Source: Akkermansia muciniphila (GTDB lineage Bacteria; Verrucomicrobiota; Verrucomicrobiia; Limisphaerales; UBA9464). Taken from it: 53,954 nucleotides of DNA. A program made the position numbers and the translations under genes. The stretch spans positions 1 to 53,954 of the forward strand of contig CAMDGV010000029.1 in the NCBI GenBank assembly GCA_945898055.1, read 5' to 3'. The notes beneath the pieces were generated by a model. That model saw only the letters and a program-made list of their open reading frames with translations, ran no database searches and was not told the origin of the DNA. The stretch's first letter is position 1, and the number at the start of each line of letters is the position of its first letter. This document shows positions 1-9,080 of this stretch, in pieces.

Positions 1-40
1 ACGCACACCGGATGCTCCGGCGTTGAACGGCGGCGGCGGT

Positions 41-1113
41 CTAGCAGAAAGAGGGTAGAACCCGCAGAGAGGAGCGTGTCAGACGCCGGGAAAGGGCTTC
101 ACCAAGCTCATCCGGCACGCCGACGAACCTCAGATGCTGCAATCGACCGAAAACCCGGCCGATTCGTCCGCCTACCCAAATGCAGATGAATCCGCCCTGT
201 CCCGCCACCTTTTCTGGCTGACCCAGTTGCTGCAATTTGTTGCGCAACGTCCGCACCTCTGGCACTCGATCCAGCCCCAAGACCTTGCCCCATTCTCCCG
301 GAGCGCAGTAACGCAACCCCTCCAGCGAACGAACCCGTGCCAACGCCAGCAACGCCACCAGCAAAAACACATGCACCATTTGGTAATAGCCTTGGGGAAG
401 CTCAAAATGCTCCTCCGTACGCTCCCACAGACCGCTGGCCAAAAGCGCTGGCAACGCCAGGAGCACTCCCCCTTTGGGCACGTCGGCGCATGCTTCAAAA
501 TGCGAATCCACCGGACCGCCCTTGCCCAGCGAAGCCAAGACACGACCGCTCAGGTCGCTGGCCCCCACTCCTAACGGAGCTTGCGCATCGTCCTGGCTGC
601 GCTGACTTTTGGTGCTTAAACTGGCATCCGAAGGACTGGCGGGAGAACTTTCTTCTTTTTTTTTATCGGCACCACCAGGCGACCTGCGCGGAGGGCTTTC
701 TGCAAAGTGTCACGCTTGACCTCAAGCTGCGCCGCCACTGCCGTCAACGTCTGCCCCTGATCCAATTGGGCTTGCGCCTGGCGCAAAATCTCCGGGGTCA
801 GCACGCTGGGACCGCGCACCGGTTGCGGCCGCCAAAAACCTCCTGGACCTTCTTGTTCGTAAAGCTTGACCGCCCTCTTGAGGCTGATGGCACTGACTCC
901 AAAGACCCGCGCCACTTCGGTCTGTTTGATTTTGCCTTCCAAATATAATTGGCTCATGAACAACCGAAAACTTTTCACATCCTTGGCGTCGTGCGTGAAA
1001 ACAGGCAACGTCCCGTAGAAATAGTTCACCTTTCCATCACGGCAACTGACTCCCAAGTCCGCGCTCAACTGGGTCACCCCCTTTGGAAATACCGGCAGTT
1101 GTAATTGGGCCAT
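41..1113 (-). pseudogene. IS transposase remnant, HTH part plus start of second part, in two frames
   Basis: Two minus-strand reading frames make up one element. The upstream frame (1113 to 616, 165 aa) starts MAQLQLPVFPKGVTQLSADL. It carries two helix-turn-helix-like stretches, around residues 60-85 (KQTEVARVFGVSAISLKRAV) and 115-140, as in HTH transposases common in planctomycetes and Verrucomicrobia. It runs into an A9 stretch and stops 14 codons later. The -1 frame is open from that A-run into the second frame (to 41), which begins GASDLSGRVLASLG and reaches a stop after about 175 aa. The catalytic DDE part expected after RTLRNKLQQLGQ is missing or out of frame, so the copy looks dead. 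Family resemblance is from memory; the exact IS family is not assigned. The element may continue past the left edge. Confidence 0.6.
652..665 (-). promoter_or_regulatory. Candidate -1 ribosomal frameshift site (A-run followed by AAG)
   Basis: Read on the minus strand, the zero frame is ATA AAA AAA AAG AAG. It contains an A AAA AAG slippery heptamer, the type used by many insertion sequences. Slipping back one base continues as AAA GAA GAA AGT and stays open for about 175 more codons past 568 with no stop. The geometry fits programmed frameshifting, but a simple one-base deletion or homopolymer read error would look the same. Confidence 0.4.
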
Positions 1114-1767
1114 GCCAGCAGTCTGTTTTCCAGACGACGATCAAACGAGGCAAAAGTGGTCGCAAATCAGAATCCGGCAGGCCTCTCCCGTTCCGCCAGA
1201 TCATTCGAATGAAAATCCTCGTCCAAGCCCCGGTTTAATTGGTCGATCTCGCAAACTCTCACACGCCTCCTCAACGCACGGGATCAGGAAGTCTGAGCCT
1301 CTGTTTTCAGGTAGTTCCAGGACATCCAGGCTCCAGGGTCAGCTTCCATCCGCGACTCATTCCTCACCACTGCCATCAGGTAGTCGAACGGATTTGCGTA
1401 AACCTACGCCCAACCCATGGTTCCCCATTCGTCCTACTGGGGGGTAGCCTGCGTGGATGAACTCCATGGGACCATCTCGGAAGCGTCGTGGTCTTGCTGA
1501 AGTCCAATGACGGATCGATGAATTAAAAAAATCGGGACTCTCGAAGGCTGAGTTTGCTGCGAGATTGGGGGTTCATCCTCTTTTCAATCGGACTCTTTCA
1601 AATCACTCATGAACCTTTACCTTGGAATTGAAGCACCGATCAATTGAGAGGGATGGGTAAAGCAGGTAATGCTTGAATACCCAATAGAATAGGGCATTTT
1701 TCCAATTTAAACAGTCGATCAATTCGGTCACAAAGTGCCATTCTAGAAAGAACTGGGAGACGTCCGA
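1114..1767. other. Non-coding stretch between IS remnant and lnt
   Basis: No full gene is visible here. It holds one short coding-like remnant at 1511-1612 (listed separately). Near its right end, GGGAG lies about seven bases before the lnt ATG and is a plausible ribosome binding site. No convincing -35/-10 pair for lnt was found. Confidence 0.5.
1511..1612 (+). pseudogene. Short IS-type helix-turn-helix remnant
   Basis: The frame reads RIDELKKSGLSKAEFAARLG followed by VHPLFNRTLSNHS and a stop. The pattern SGLSKAEFAARLGVHP resembles the N-terminal HTH of small IS66-type accessory proteins. There is no start codon in frame, since the preceding codon is TGA, and only 33 codons remain. It is read as a fragment of a second mobile element; a chance match is possible. 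Confidence 0.3.
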
Positions 1768-3381
1768 ATGAAAGCGTGGTTGAATAGTGAGACGGTAAGA
1801 TATCCTTTGGCGGTGCTTTGCGGGGTTGCTTGGGCACTCGCTTTCCCTCTCCCCGGTTGGTCTGGCATGGCATGGCTGGTGCCACCACTTCTTTGGGTAG
1901 GCACTTTTGGTTTGAGCCGCATCGAGGGGTTCCGTTTTGGCTACCTAGCCGGGCTGATTCATTTTCTCATTCTACTCCGTTGGATGCGGCATATGCCGGT
2001 CTCGATGGGTGCCTATGCGGCTTGGGTGGCTCTCAGTGCATATTGCGCCCTTTTCCCGGCCGTTTGGGTTTGGGTGAGCCTCGGATTTTTCAAGTCTGCG
2101 GCTAGCTCCTATTTAGGTTCGGATTGGAGTCGTGTGGCCGTCGATTATGTGCATCGGTCTTGGTTAGAACGGGCGGGTTTGCTCGTGGCACTCTCGGCGG
2201 CTTGGGTTGCTCTAGAATGGGGGAGGTCTCGACTCTTGACTGGATTTCCGTGGGCGCATCTGGGTTCATCGCAATGGCAGCAATTGCCCCTGATTCAGAT
2301 TGCTTCAATTACGGGCGTCTACGGCCTTTCCTTCTTAGTCTGTTGGTGTGGCCTTTCTCTTGCTGGGGCTTTATTGACCCTCGGATTCCGGCCAGAATCT
2401 CGTTGGAGTTGGACCGCAGAAACCCGACTTCCCTTGGCTATTACCTTAATGGTGATGGGTTGGGGTTTCTGGGAGGTGATGGGTTATCGACGACTTGAAG
2501 CCCGCATGGGAGCGAGAACCGTGAAGCTTGCCTTGGTGCAGCCCTCGGTGGCCCAGACATTGTTGTGGGATCCGGCGGAAGAGGAGTCGGTTTTTGCTAA
2601 GATTGAGTCGTTATCCCGTCAAGCACTGGCATTAAAGCCGGATGTTTTGGTTTGGCCGGAAGGAAATTTCGGATTGAGCCAGACGAATTTTTTGCGGATG
2701 AAAACTCTTCTGGCAGGAACGAAAGTTGATTGGGTGTTTTGTTCGGATGACATCGAAGAAAATCCGACTGGGTTTGCTCGTTTCAATGCCGCCTTTCATT
2801 ACACAGCGGAGGGGCAACTAGAGCCCTCCTATCGTAAACAGAGGTTGGTTGCTTTCGGTGAGTATGTGCCCTTGGCTCGTTGGTTGCCCTTTTTGAAGTG
2901 GTTAACCCCCATTGGAGAGGGATTTCAGCCGGGAAATCGGCCCAGCCTCTTTCGACTGGCAGGTGGAAGCGTCGCGGCCCCGGTGATTTGTTTTGAGGAT
3001 GTCTTTCCCCACGGCATTGCGGGTCATGTGACCTCGGAAATTGATTTTCTGCTAGGATTAGCCAATGACGGTTGGTTTCTGGAAAGTGCCGCTCAATGGC
3101 AGCATAGCGCCAACGCGGTTTTTCGAGCGGTTGAAAACGGCGTGGGACTGGTGCGAACCTGCAACAATGGAGTGACCGGATGGTGGGATGCACGAGGGAC
3201 CCGTCGCTCGACCTTGGCTGACACTGAGGGCGGGGTGTATAGTCCAGGGATTTTAATAATTGCGGTACCCGTGGGGTTGCCTTGGGTGGAGACACCGTAT
3301 CATCGGTATGGAGATGTGTTTGCTGGCCTCTGTACCGCCTTGGCTGGCTGGCGAATGATCCGGGCCAAGTGGCGGCTCTAG
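1768..3381 (+). CDS. lnt: Apolipoprotein N-acyltransferase
   Basis: An inner-membrane enzyme that adds the third acyl chain to the N-terminal cysteine of lipoproteins, using phospholipid as donor. The first 240 or so residues form the usual run of hydrophobic membrane segments (for example LAVLCGVAWALAFPLPGWSG). A carbon-nitrogen hydrolase domain follows. The catalytic triad motifs are visible: Glu in VWPEGNFGLS (about residue 298), Lys in YRKQRLVAFGEYVP, and Cys in APVICFEDVFP. At 537 aa the length is normal. GGGAG lies just upstream of the ATG. It converges on the DUF1552 gene with only 19 bp between stops. Its product would mature the lipoproteins encoded in this window, such as the ABC binding protein and the SOUL protein. 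Confidence 0.93.
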   Translation: MKAWLNSETVRYPLAVLCGVAWALAFPLPGWSGMAWLVPPLLWVGTFGLSRIEGFRFGYLAGLIHFLILLRWMRHMPVSMGAYAAWVALSAYCALFPAVWVWVSLGFFKSAASSYLGSDWSRVAVDYVHRSWLERAGLLVALSAAWVALEWGRSRLLTGFPWAHLGSSQWQQLPLIQIASITGVYGLSFLVCWCGLSLAGALLTLGFRPESRWSWTAETRLPLAITLMVMGWGFWEVMGYRRLEARMGARTVKLALVQPSVAQTLLWDPAEEESVFAKIESLSRQALALKPDVLVWPEGNFGLSQTNFLRMKTLLAGTKVDWVFCSDDIEENPTGFARFNAAFHYTAEGQLEPSYRKQRLVAFGEYVPLARWLPFLKWLTPIGEGFQPGNRPSLFRLAGGSVAAPVICFEDVFPHGIAGHVTSEIDFLLGLANDGWFLESAAQWQHSANAVFRAVENGVGLVRTCNNGVTGWWDARGTRRSTLADTEGGVYSPGILIIAVPVGLPWVETPYHRYGDVFAGLCTALAGWRMIRAKWRL

Positions 3382-3400
3382 TCCTGAATTAAGGGCGAGA

Positions 3401-4708
3401 TTAGATTTCTTCGAGCCGACTGGAGGCATCGCCAAATCCCTTGGGGCGGACCTGCATCGTTTCCATCATTGAAAGATAGAGGCGGCAGATTTGACGGTCT
3501 GATTTTCCGGTGTAATCGAGAACCCGGCCTCCGGCGATGCGACCGCCTGCGCCGCCTAAGAGGACCACCGGGAGTTGGGAGGCATCATGGTTGCCATTCA
3601 TCATTGAGGAGCAGTAGAGGAGCATCGAATTATCCAGAAGAGTCCGATTACCCTCCTGGATAGCGTCGAGTTTGCGAGCGATATAGGCGAGTTGCTCGAT
3701 GAAGAATTGGTTGACCTTCAACCAATCGGCGGTGTCGCTATGGGAGAGCAGATGGTGAATCATATAGTCCACGCCGAGGTGCGGGAATCGGAGGGAGCTA
3801 TGATCATTATTGAGTTTGAGCGTGGTGATCCGAGTGGTGTCAGTCTGGAACCCCAGCACCAAAATATCACACATTAGCCGCATGTGATCGGCGATATTCT
3901 GAGGAATTCCATCAGCAGGGCGGGCCATATTAGGTTTATCGAGGACAGGTCGCCAGCCTTGTAGTTCCCCCTTCTTTCCAGCGTTTTCGATACGTTGTTC
4001 GACATCGCGAACGGAGTTCAAGTATTCATCGAGTTTATGGCGGTCGAGCGTACTGACCTGACGCCGGAGTTGGTTTGCATCGGAGAGGACCGCGTCCAGG
4101 ACACTGCGGTCGCCTTGACTCACTGAGTCTTTAAAAAGGCGATCGAAAGCCAGTGCCGGATAAAGTTCGAGTGGAGTAGGGGTAGTTGGAGAGCTCCAGG
4201 AGATGTGGGAGCTATAGAGCATAGAGTAGTTCTTATGCACCGACGGGTTTGATTTTTCGCATCCGAGCACCAAGCTGGGGACTTTGGTTGAGTTACCATA
4301 TTTCTGAGCCAGAAGTTGGTCGATGCTTGTCCCTGAACGGATTTCACCACCGGAAGCCAGAGGAGCGCCGGAGAGCAAGTTGCCCGTCTGCGAGCTGTGG
4401 ATATTACCCTTCAGCGCCTCGGCATTATAGAGTCCTCGGACGAACACCATTTTTTCCCGTAAACTATGAAGAGGCTGAAGGACCTTACCCAGTTCCATGT
4501 TTTGGCCTTGACCGCGAGCCCACCATTCCTTGGAGTGAAATCCATTACCGGAGAAAAGCACGGCCAGACGAACCGGGGCTTCGCTCGCAGGTCGCGTCCC
4601 GGAGGGAGGAGTATCGCCCCAGACAGTGACCGATTCCATCCACGGCAGAGCCATAGTGACGCCGGCGCCCCGCAGAAAAGTTCGACGAGAGAAGTGATGA
4701 GAAGGCAT
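3401..4708 (-). CDS. DUF1552 family secreted protein
   Basis: 435 aa. The N-terminus SRRTFLRGAGVTMALPWMES is a twin-arginine-type signal, so the product is probably exported folded. The body matches the DUF1552 family: AVLFSGNGFHSKEWWARG, LVFVRGLYN-like and SGTSIDQLLAQKYG stretches, and the C-terminal MMNGNHDASQLPVVLLGGAGGR. Function is unknown; in planctomycetes and Verrucomicrobia the family is nearly always encoded beside a DUF1592 cytochrome-like protein, as here (55 bp downstream of it). A partnership between the two in the periplasm is inferred from context. A second copy of the pair lies at 38.1-42.1 kb. Confidence 0.88.
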   Translation of the reverse strand: MPSHHFSRRTFLRGAGVTMALPWMESVTVWGDTPPSGTRPASEAPVRLAVLFSGNGFHSKEWWARGQGQNMELGKVLQPLHSLREKMVFVRGLYNAEALKGNIHSSQTGNLLSGAPLASGGEIRSGTSIDQLLAQKYGNSTKVPSLVLGCEKSNPSVHKNYSMLYSSHISWSSPTTPTPLELYPALAFDRLFKDSVSQGDRSVLDAVLSDANQLRRQVSTLDRHKLDEYLNSVRDVEQRIENAGKKGELQGWRPVLDKPNMARPADGIPQNIADHMRLMCDILVLGFQTDTTRITTLKLNNDHSSLRFPHLGVDYMIHHLLSHSDTADWLKVNQFFIEQLAYIARKLDAIQEGNRTLLDNSMLLYCSSMMNGNHDASQLPVVLLGGAGGRIAGGRVLDYTGKSDRQICRLYLSMMETMQVRPKGFGDASSRLEEI

Positions 4709-4763
4709 AAGATTTAGAGGAGGTTGAAGGGGATCGAAGGATTAAAGATGAAGGAAAACAAGG

Positions 4764-7700
4764 TCAGGGAGTTGATACAGAATCACCCGAGGCCATTTCG
4801 CGTCCGCGGATTTCACGGAATTGGCGACTGCGAACAATGCCTTCGATGAGTGAACCGATTCGGTATTGGTTTGCTTTGAGAGTAGCGGCAAGATCTTCAA
4901 TGAGGGGACCATCGGAGAGTTGAATACTGCGACCGAGGGCGTACCCGAGTAATTTGCGAGAGACCTGTTTAAGAAAGGCATCTCGACGTTTACCGAGGAG
5001 ATAAGAGCGGAGACCGTTAATGCCCTCGAACTGAGAACCATCCAACACCGTTGCTTTGGTATCGATGGGACGACCGCCCGCATCGCGATCACGCAAACGG
5101 CCGATGGCATCGAAAGCTTCGAGCGAATAGCCATAGGGATCAATGCGCCGATGACAACCCGCGCATCGCGGATCGGAGGTGTGTTTTTCGGTGAGTTGGC
5201 GGACAGAGAGAGTTTCCGTGGCTTCATCTTCCGGAAGACGTGGGACATCTTTAGGTGGACGCGGTAATCTTTCACCCAGCAGAACTTCGCTGAGCCAATT
5301 GCCACGAAGGATGGGGCTGGTGCGAGAGGCCCCCGACTGTTTAGCCAGAGTCGTTGCTTGGCCGAGAATACCCCCACGAGAATAGGCCTTTACGCCGTCG
5401 ACCCGACGCCACTCGGGACCTTTCACCCCTGGGATTCCATAATGTCGAGCGAGGTCTTCATTGAGGAACGTATGATCGGCATCCAAAATTTCCAAGACCG
5501 ATCCATCCCGCTGAAAGAGGTCGGTAAAGAACTGGAGAGTTTCCTCGTACATAGCGCCTCGAAGGCCGTTAAAACTAGGAAAGTGACGTTCACTTTTTTC
5601 GTTCAATCCATCGAATTCATAGACATTGAGCCAAGCGGCTGCGAATTCGGAGGCCAGCCCACGGCTGCGGGACGTTTTGAGTAAACGCCGAGCCTGGAAG
5701 GCCAAGACATCAGGCGAGTGAAGTGTACCCGTGGCCGCCGCCTCTTGGAGGAGACTATCTGGTCCGGTCGTCCCAATAAAATAACCTAAGCGGGTGGCTA
5801 GTTCCCAGTCATCGATCGGTTCCGCGCTCTTCCCAGGAGGAGCGATTTCGGTGCGGTAAAGAAACGCAGGTGAGACAAGAACCCGAGCAACGAGGAGGCG
5901 TATGGCGTCGTCGTGCGGGAGTTCCTCGGAGCGAAGTCGATGATAGAGAGAGGAGAGATCTGTCGATTCCTTGGGGAGCAGAGGGCGGCGGAAGGCTCGT
6001 TGAGCGAAGCCGAGGACAGACTGAAGATGGCTTGGTTGCGAGTTGGTTAGTTCTTTTTTAAACTCAACGGCCCGTTGTTGGATGGGAATTCGGAGCGGTT
6101 CGAAAGCACTTGGATCGGCATCTTGGGTCGCGAACTGATAGAGTTGTTCAAAGGCGTCCACTAATTTCAGTGGAGCCAAACTAATTGCATTTAGATCAGC
6201 CCAATGACGGTCTAATTGAGCGGCTTCCGTCTCATCTAGCATGAGCCGGCGGAAGTGGGTATCTTCGCGGAAATAGAGAGTGAGCGTCACTACTTCGTCG
6301 ACCGGAACAATTTTGGTATAGCACAGAGCCGCTGGAAAAAGAGTGCGGAAATCATCGAAAGTTTTTTCGAATCGAGGCCGAGACGATCCGGTATTACGAA
6401 CGAGAATAGGAGACTCAGAAACAATGGGGCGTTCGCCATCAGACCAGGTGCTTTTGCGTCCCTCTTCTCGCGGGGCACCGGAGGCGATGGAGAGGTTGGC
6501 TGGACGCGACGAGAGAGCCTGCATCTGAACACTGCCATGGAGTCCGGCTTCAGGGTGGAGGCTGGCCGTGGCGACGAACTCATAGCCAGCGGCGAGATCA
6601 GCCGGCAGGTGGATCTCGATGACTGAAGGAGATTGAACAACCAGAGTTGAAGCGGCAGCGGTGGGGCCCTTGGGACGAGAGCCAAACAAGGCAGGATCGA
6701 GTCCGATTGAGGTGGAATCTTTGTCTACCTTTTCTAAGGATTTAAAGATTCCGGACTTAGAATGGAGGGAGGTTGAAGTGGAGGAATGACGAACCGCGGA
6801 GGTAATCAATCCTCGGAGGAGCGGACCATCGAGCGCGGTCAATTGGCGGTGGAGGGCAAAGTCTGGCGAGTTGGTGGCGAGAGATTGGGTGCCGCGGGTC
6901 AGGGTGTCTTGCAGGCGGATTGCGAGGCCTTGGCGCTCAGGAGTGGAGGAAGAGGATTGCCAGAGAGCCAAGAGAGACCCAGCGGGAATGAGGTCCCCCG
7001 AGGCCGCACCGGAATCCGGTTCGCTATGGAAGTGCCAGATCCCAAGATTACCCTGTCGATCGGCGTGAGGATTTCCGGCAAGGATATTGGGGGAGACATC
7101 TCCTGCGAGATCCCAAAGGCGCGTTCCATCGCTTATTCGCAGATCGAGGCTCGTGAGATCGCAGGAGTGATTACCCTCCCGCGGACTGACCACAAGAGCG
7201 ATGACATCGCCAGGGTGAATAGCCAGAGATTCCGGTAGGTTAAAAGGAACCAAGGAGGCTCCTTGAGCGTAACCTGCGGCGAGTTTTTGGCGAGTTTTGC
7301 CGCGTCGAAGTTCGAGTGACCAGGCGACACCATTTCCGCATTCGGGATGAGCGTGTTGGACAGCGCCAGAGAGGCGTATCGAACTGGTAACAGGACTGCG
7401 CCAAGAGACGACGACACGTCGCGAAGGGGAGGGGTGAACGGCGATACTTTTGGGCTTCATATTACCCGGAATACGGACCGCATTGGTGGAGCTATTGGCG
7501 AGCACACTCAGGGCATCAGCACCGGTCCAGCCTTGAATAAAGTCGTAGGTCTGGGTGCTTTCCAGTTTTGAGGTGAAGTGACCTTCGATCGAGACCTCAC
7601 CAGCACCGAGGCCGAGAGTCTCGAACCAAGCTTGAAGAATGAGGGGATCGACGGCGTGTGTTTTGGCTAAGGCGGTTAGAGTGGTTGATTCGGAGGCCGG

Positions 7701-9038
7701 ATTTGCCGAAGCCTGAGCGGCAGCGGCGAGGCATTGGGTCGTTTGGGCGAACAGATTTTGGCGTTGTTTAGCTAGGACCTCGCTGACCGTATGAATCGAG
7801 CGCAGCGGAAGGTCAGGCCGTCCGGCCGCCACTAAGCGTGGGTTTTCCCAAACCGCCACATCTCCAGTCGAACCATCGCCCGCATCCGAGGTGACCAGAT
7901 AGAAAGAGAGTTCCTTGGCGTCCTTGACGACAGGCAGTTTAAGGCGCACTTCCCTCGCTTCAGCGAGCGGAGAAACCGGCACTTGCCACGACTTTGGGCC
8001 ATCACGTTTGCCGATGTGACCAATGCTGGTAAAGCGCCAGAGTGTACGTTGCCAAGCGGCAATATCGGCTGCGAGAACCGAACCATCGCCGGATTTTGCA
8101 CTCTTCCAACGGGCCCGAATTGGATCAAGGACCGGAGAAGAATTTGAGTCGTTCAAAGTAGCCCAGAGAAGTCCCAAGTACTTAGGATTCAGGCCCTGTT
8201 GTTGGGCGGTTAGACTCAGAGTGTTGCTCGAGACCGTGCGGAAATCACCTGAGACAGGACGCAGGCCGAGAGTGGATTCAAGATAACGCGGCAAGGGCAA
8301 GATACCGCCATCGCGAGTATCGAACTGAATTCCCTGAAGATTGACGGCCGAGCCACCGCCCGTTTCGGTGTAGCGACCATAGAGCGCGCGAATAGCGGTC
8401 AACGATTCCTCAGTCCAATCACGTTGTGAGGTGCTCGAGGAGAAGCGGATTCCTTGAGGTAACAAGACAGTATGAGCCGCCACCTCCTTAGCAGCGGCGA
8501 GATATTTGGTCACTAGTGAGGGGGACATGACCAAAGAGTTGCCCACATTCATGAAGCCCTCGCCTGAGGCGGAGTCAGCGGGAAATTCCTTGGCTGGATC
8601 GAGGCTAGGAATTCCAGTGAGCTCGCGAAGAGTTCCGGTGTACTCGACATTGGTAAGGCGGCGAAGGGTAACGGGGCCTGGATCACCGGCCTGTTCACGA
8701 GCGACCTCGTTGAGGAGGTTAGCGATCCAAGAGAGAAGTCGTTCTAGATCAGCGGGAGCGAGGCGAGGTTTGTCTTTTGGGGGCATTTCGCCCAGAGAGA
8801 TCTGTTCCACGATTTCCTGCCAGATCTTGGTTTGTTTCCGGATGAGACTTGGAGTGGTGAATTGTTCGAGATCGAGGTCTCCCTTTTGTTTTGCGGTTGA
8901 ATGGCATTCAAGACAATGCGAACGGAGCAGGGGAAGAATATCGGTGGCAAAATCCGCCCCAAAGCAGCGAAGCGAAAGGCAAACGAGGATCAGCGTCGAG
9001 AACCACGATTGACGGAGCAGTAGGCATCGAGAGCGCAT
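4764..9038 (-). CDS. PSCyt1/DUF1587/DUF1595/DUF1592/DUF1588/DUF1585 protein with a large central insert
   Basis: 1,424 aa with an N-terminal signal peptide (LILVCLSLRCFGADF). A cytochrome-c-like PSCyt1 domain follows at about 28-105 with the haem motif CLECH and the typical EMPPKDKPRL. DUF1587 is at about 118-185 (RRLTNVEYTGTLRELTG). Near the C-terminus come DUF1595 (AFRRPLLPKE), DUF1592 (WELATRLGYFIG, about 1090-1215), DUF1588 with a second CAGCH motif in DPRCAGCHRRIDPYG, and DUF1585 (LLGYALGRSIQLSDG). Relatives are usually 700-900 aa, like the 870-aa paralogue at 39539; this one has about 800 residues of unassigned, apparently beta-rich sequence between DUF1587 and DUF1595. Probably periplasmic and haem-binding; the reaction is unknown. 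It belongs to the TolC-to-DUF1552 block. Confidence 0.88.
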   Translation of the reverse strand: MRSRCLLLRQSWFSTLILVCLSLRCFGADFATDILPLLRSHCLECHSTAKQKGDLDLEQFTTPSLIRKQTKIWQEIVEQISLGEMPPKDKPRLAPADLERLLSWIANLLNEVAREQAGDPGPVTLRRLTNVEYTGTLRELTGIPSLDPAKEFPADSASGEGFMNVGNSLVMSPSLVTKYLAAAKEVAAHTVLLPQGIRFSSSTSQRDWTEESLTAIRALYGRYTETGGGSAVNLQGIQFDTRDGGILPLPRYLESTLGLRPVSGDFRTVSSNTLSLTAQQQGLNPKYLGLLWATLNDSNSSPVLDPIRARWKSAKSGDGSVLAADIAAWQRTLWRFTSIGHIGKRDGPKSWQVPVSPLAEAREVRLKLPVVKDAKELSFYLVTSDAGDGSTGDVAVWENPRLVAAGRPDLPLRSIHTVSEVLAKQRQNLFAQTTQCLAAAAQASANPASESTTLTALAKTHAVDPLILQAWFETLGLGAGEVSIEGHFTSKLESTQTYDFIQGWTGADALSVLANSSTNAVRIPGNMKPKSIAVHPSPSRRVVVSWRSPVTSSIRLSGAVQHAHPECGNGVAWSLELRRGKTRQKLAAGYAQGASLVPFNLPESLAIHPGDVIALVVSPREGNHSCDLTSLDLRISDGTRLWDLAGDVSPNILAGNPHADRQGNLGIWHFHSEPDSGAASGDLIPAGSLLALWQSSSSTPERQGLAIRLQDTLTRGTQSLATNSPDFALHRQLTALDGPLLRGLITSAVRHSSTSTSLHSKSGIFKSLEKVDKDSTSIGLDPALFGSRPKGPTAAASTLVVQSPSVIEIHLPADLAAGYEFVATASLHPEAGLHGSVQMQALSSRPANLSIASGAPREEGRKSTWSDGERPIVSESPILVRNTGSSRPRFEKTFDDFRTLFPAALCYTKIVPVDEVVTLTLYFREDTHFRRLMLDETEAAQLDRHWADLNAISLAPLKLVDAFEQLYQFATQDADPSAFEPLRIPIQQRAVEFKKELTNSQPSHLQSVLGFAQRAFRRPLLPKESTDLSSLYHRLRSEELPHDDAIRLLVARVLVSPAFLYRTEIAPPGKSAEPIDDWELATRLGYFIGTTGPDSLLQEAAATGTLHSPDVLAFQARRLLKTSRSRGLASEFAAAWLNVYEFDGLNEKSERHFPSFNGLRGAMYEETLQFFTDLFQRDGSVLEILDADHTFLNEDLARHYGIPGVKGPEWRRVDGVKAYSRGGILGQATTLAKQSGASRTSPILRGNWLSEVLLGERLPRPPKDVPRLPEDEATETLSVRQLTEKHTSDPRCAGCHRRIDPYGYSLEAFDAIGRLRDRDAGGRPIDTKATVLDGSQFEGINGLRSYLLGKRRDAFLKQVSRKLLGYALGRSIQLSDGPLIEDLAATLKANQYRIGSLIEGIVRSRQFREIRGREMASGDSVSTP

Positions 9039-9080
9039 TGTAAAGAGGAGACGAGAGTGGGCTAAAATTGAAGGCAGGGG

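Noticed and set aside
134-948. Plus-strand open frames over the transposase remnant
   Set aside because: The minus strand carries HTH-type transposase sequence; the plus frames have no family resemblance.
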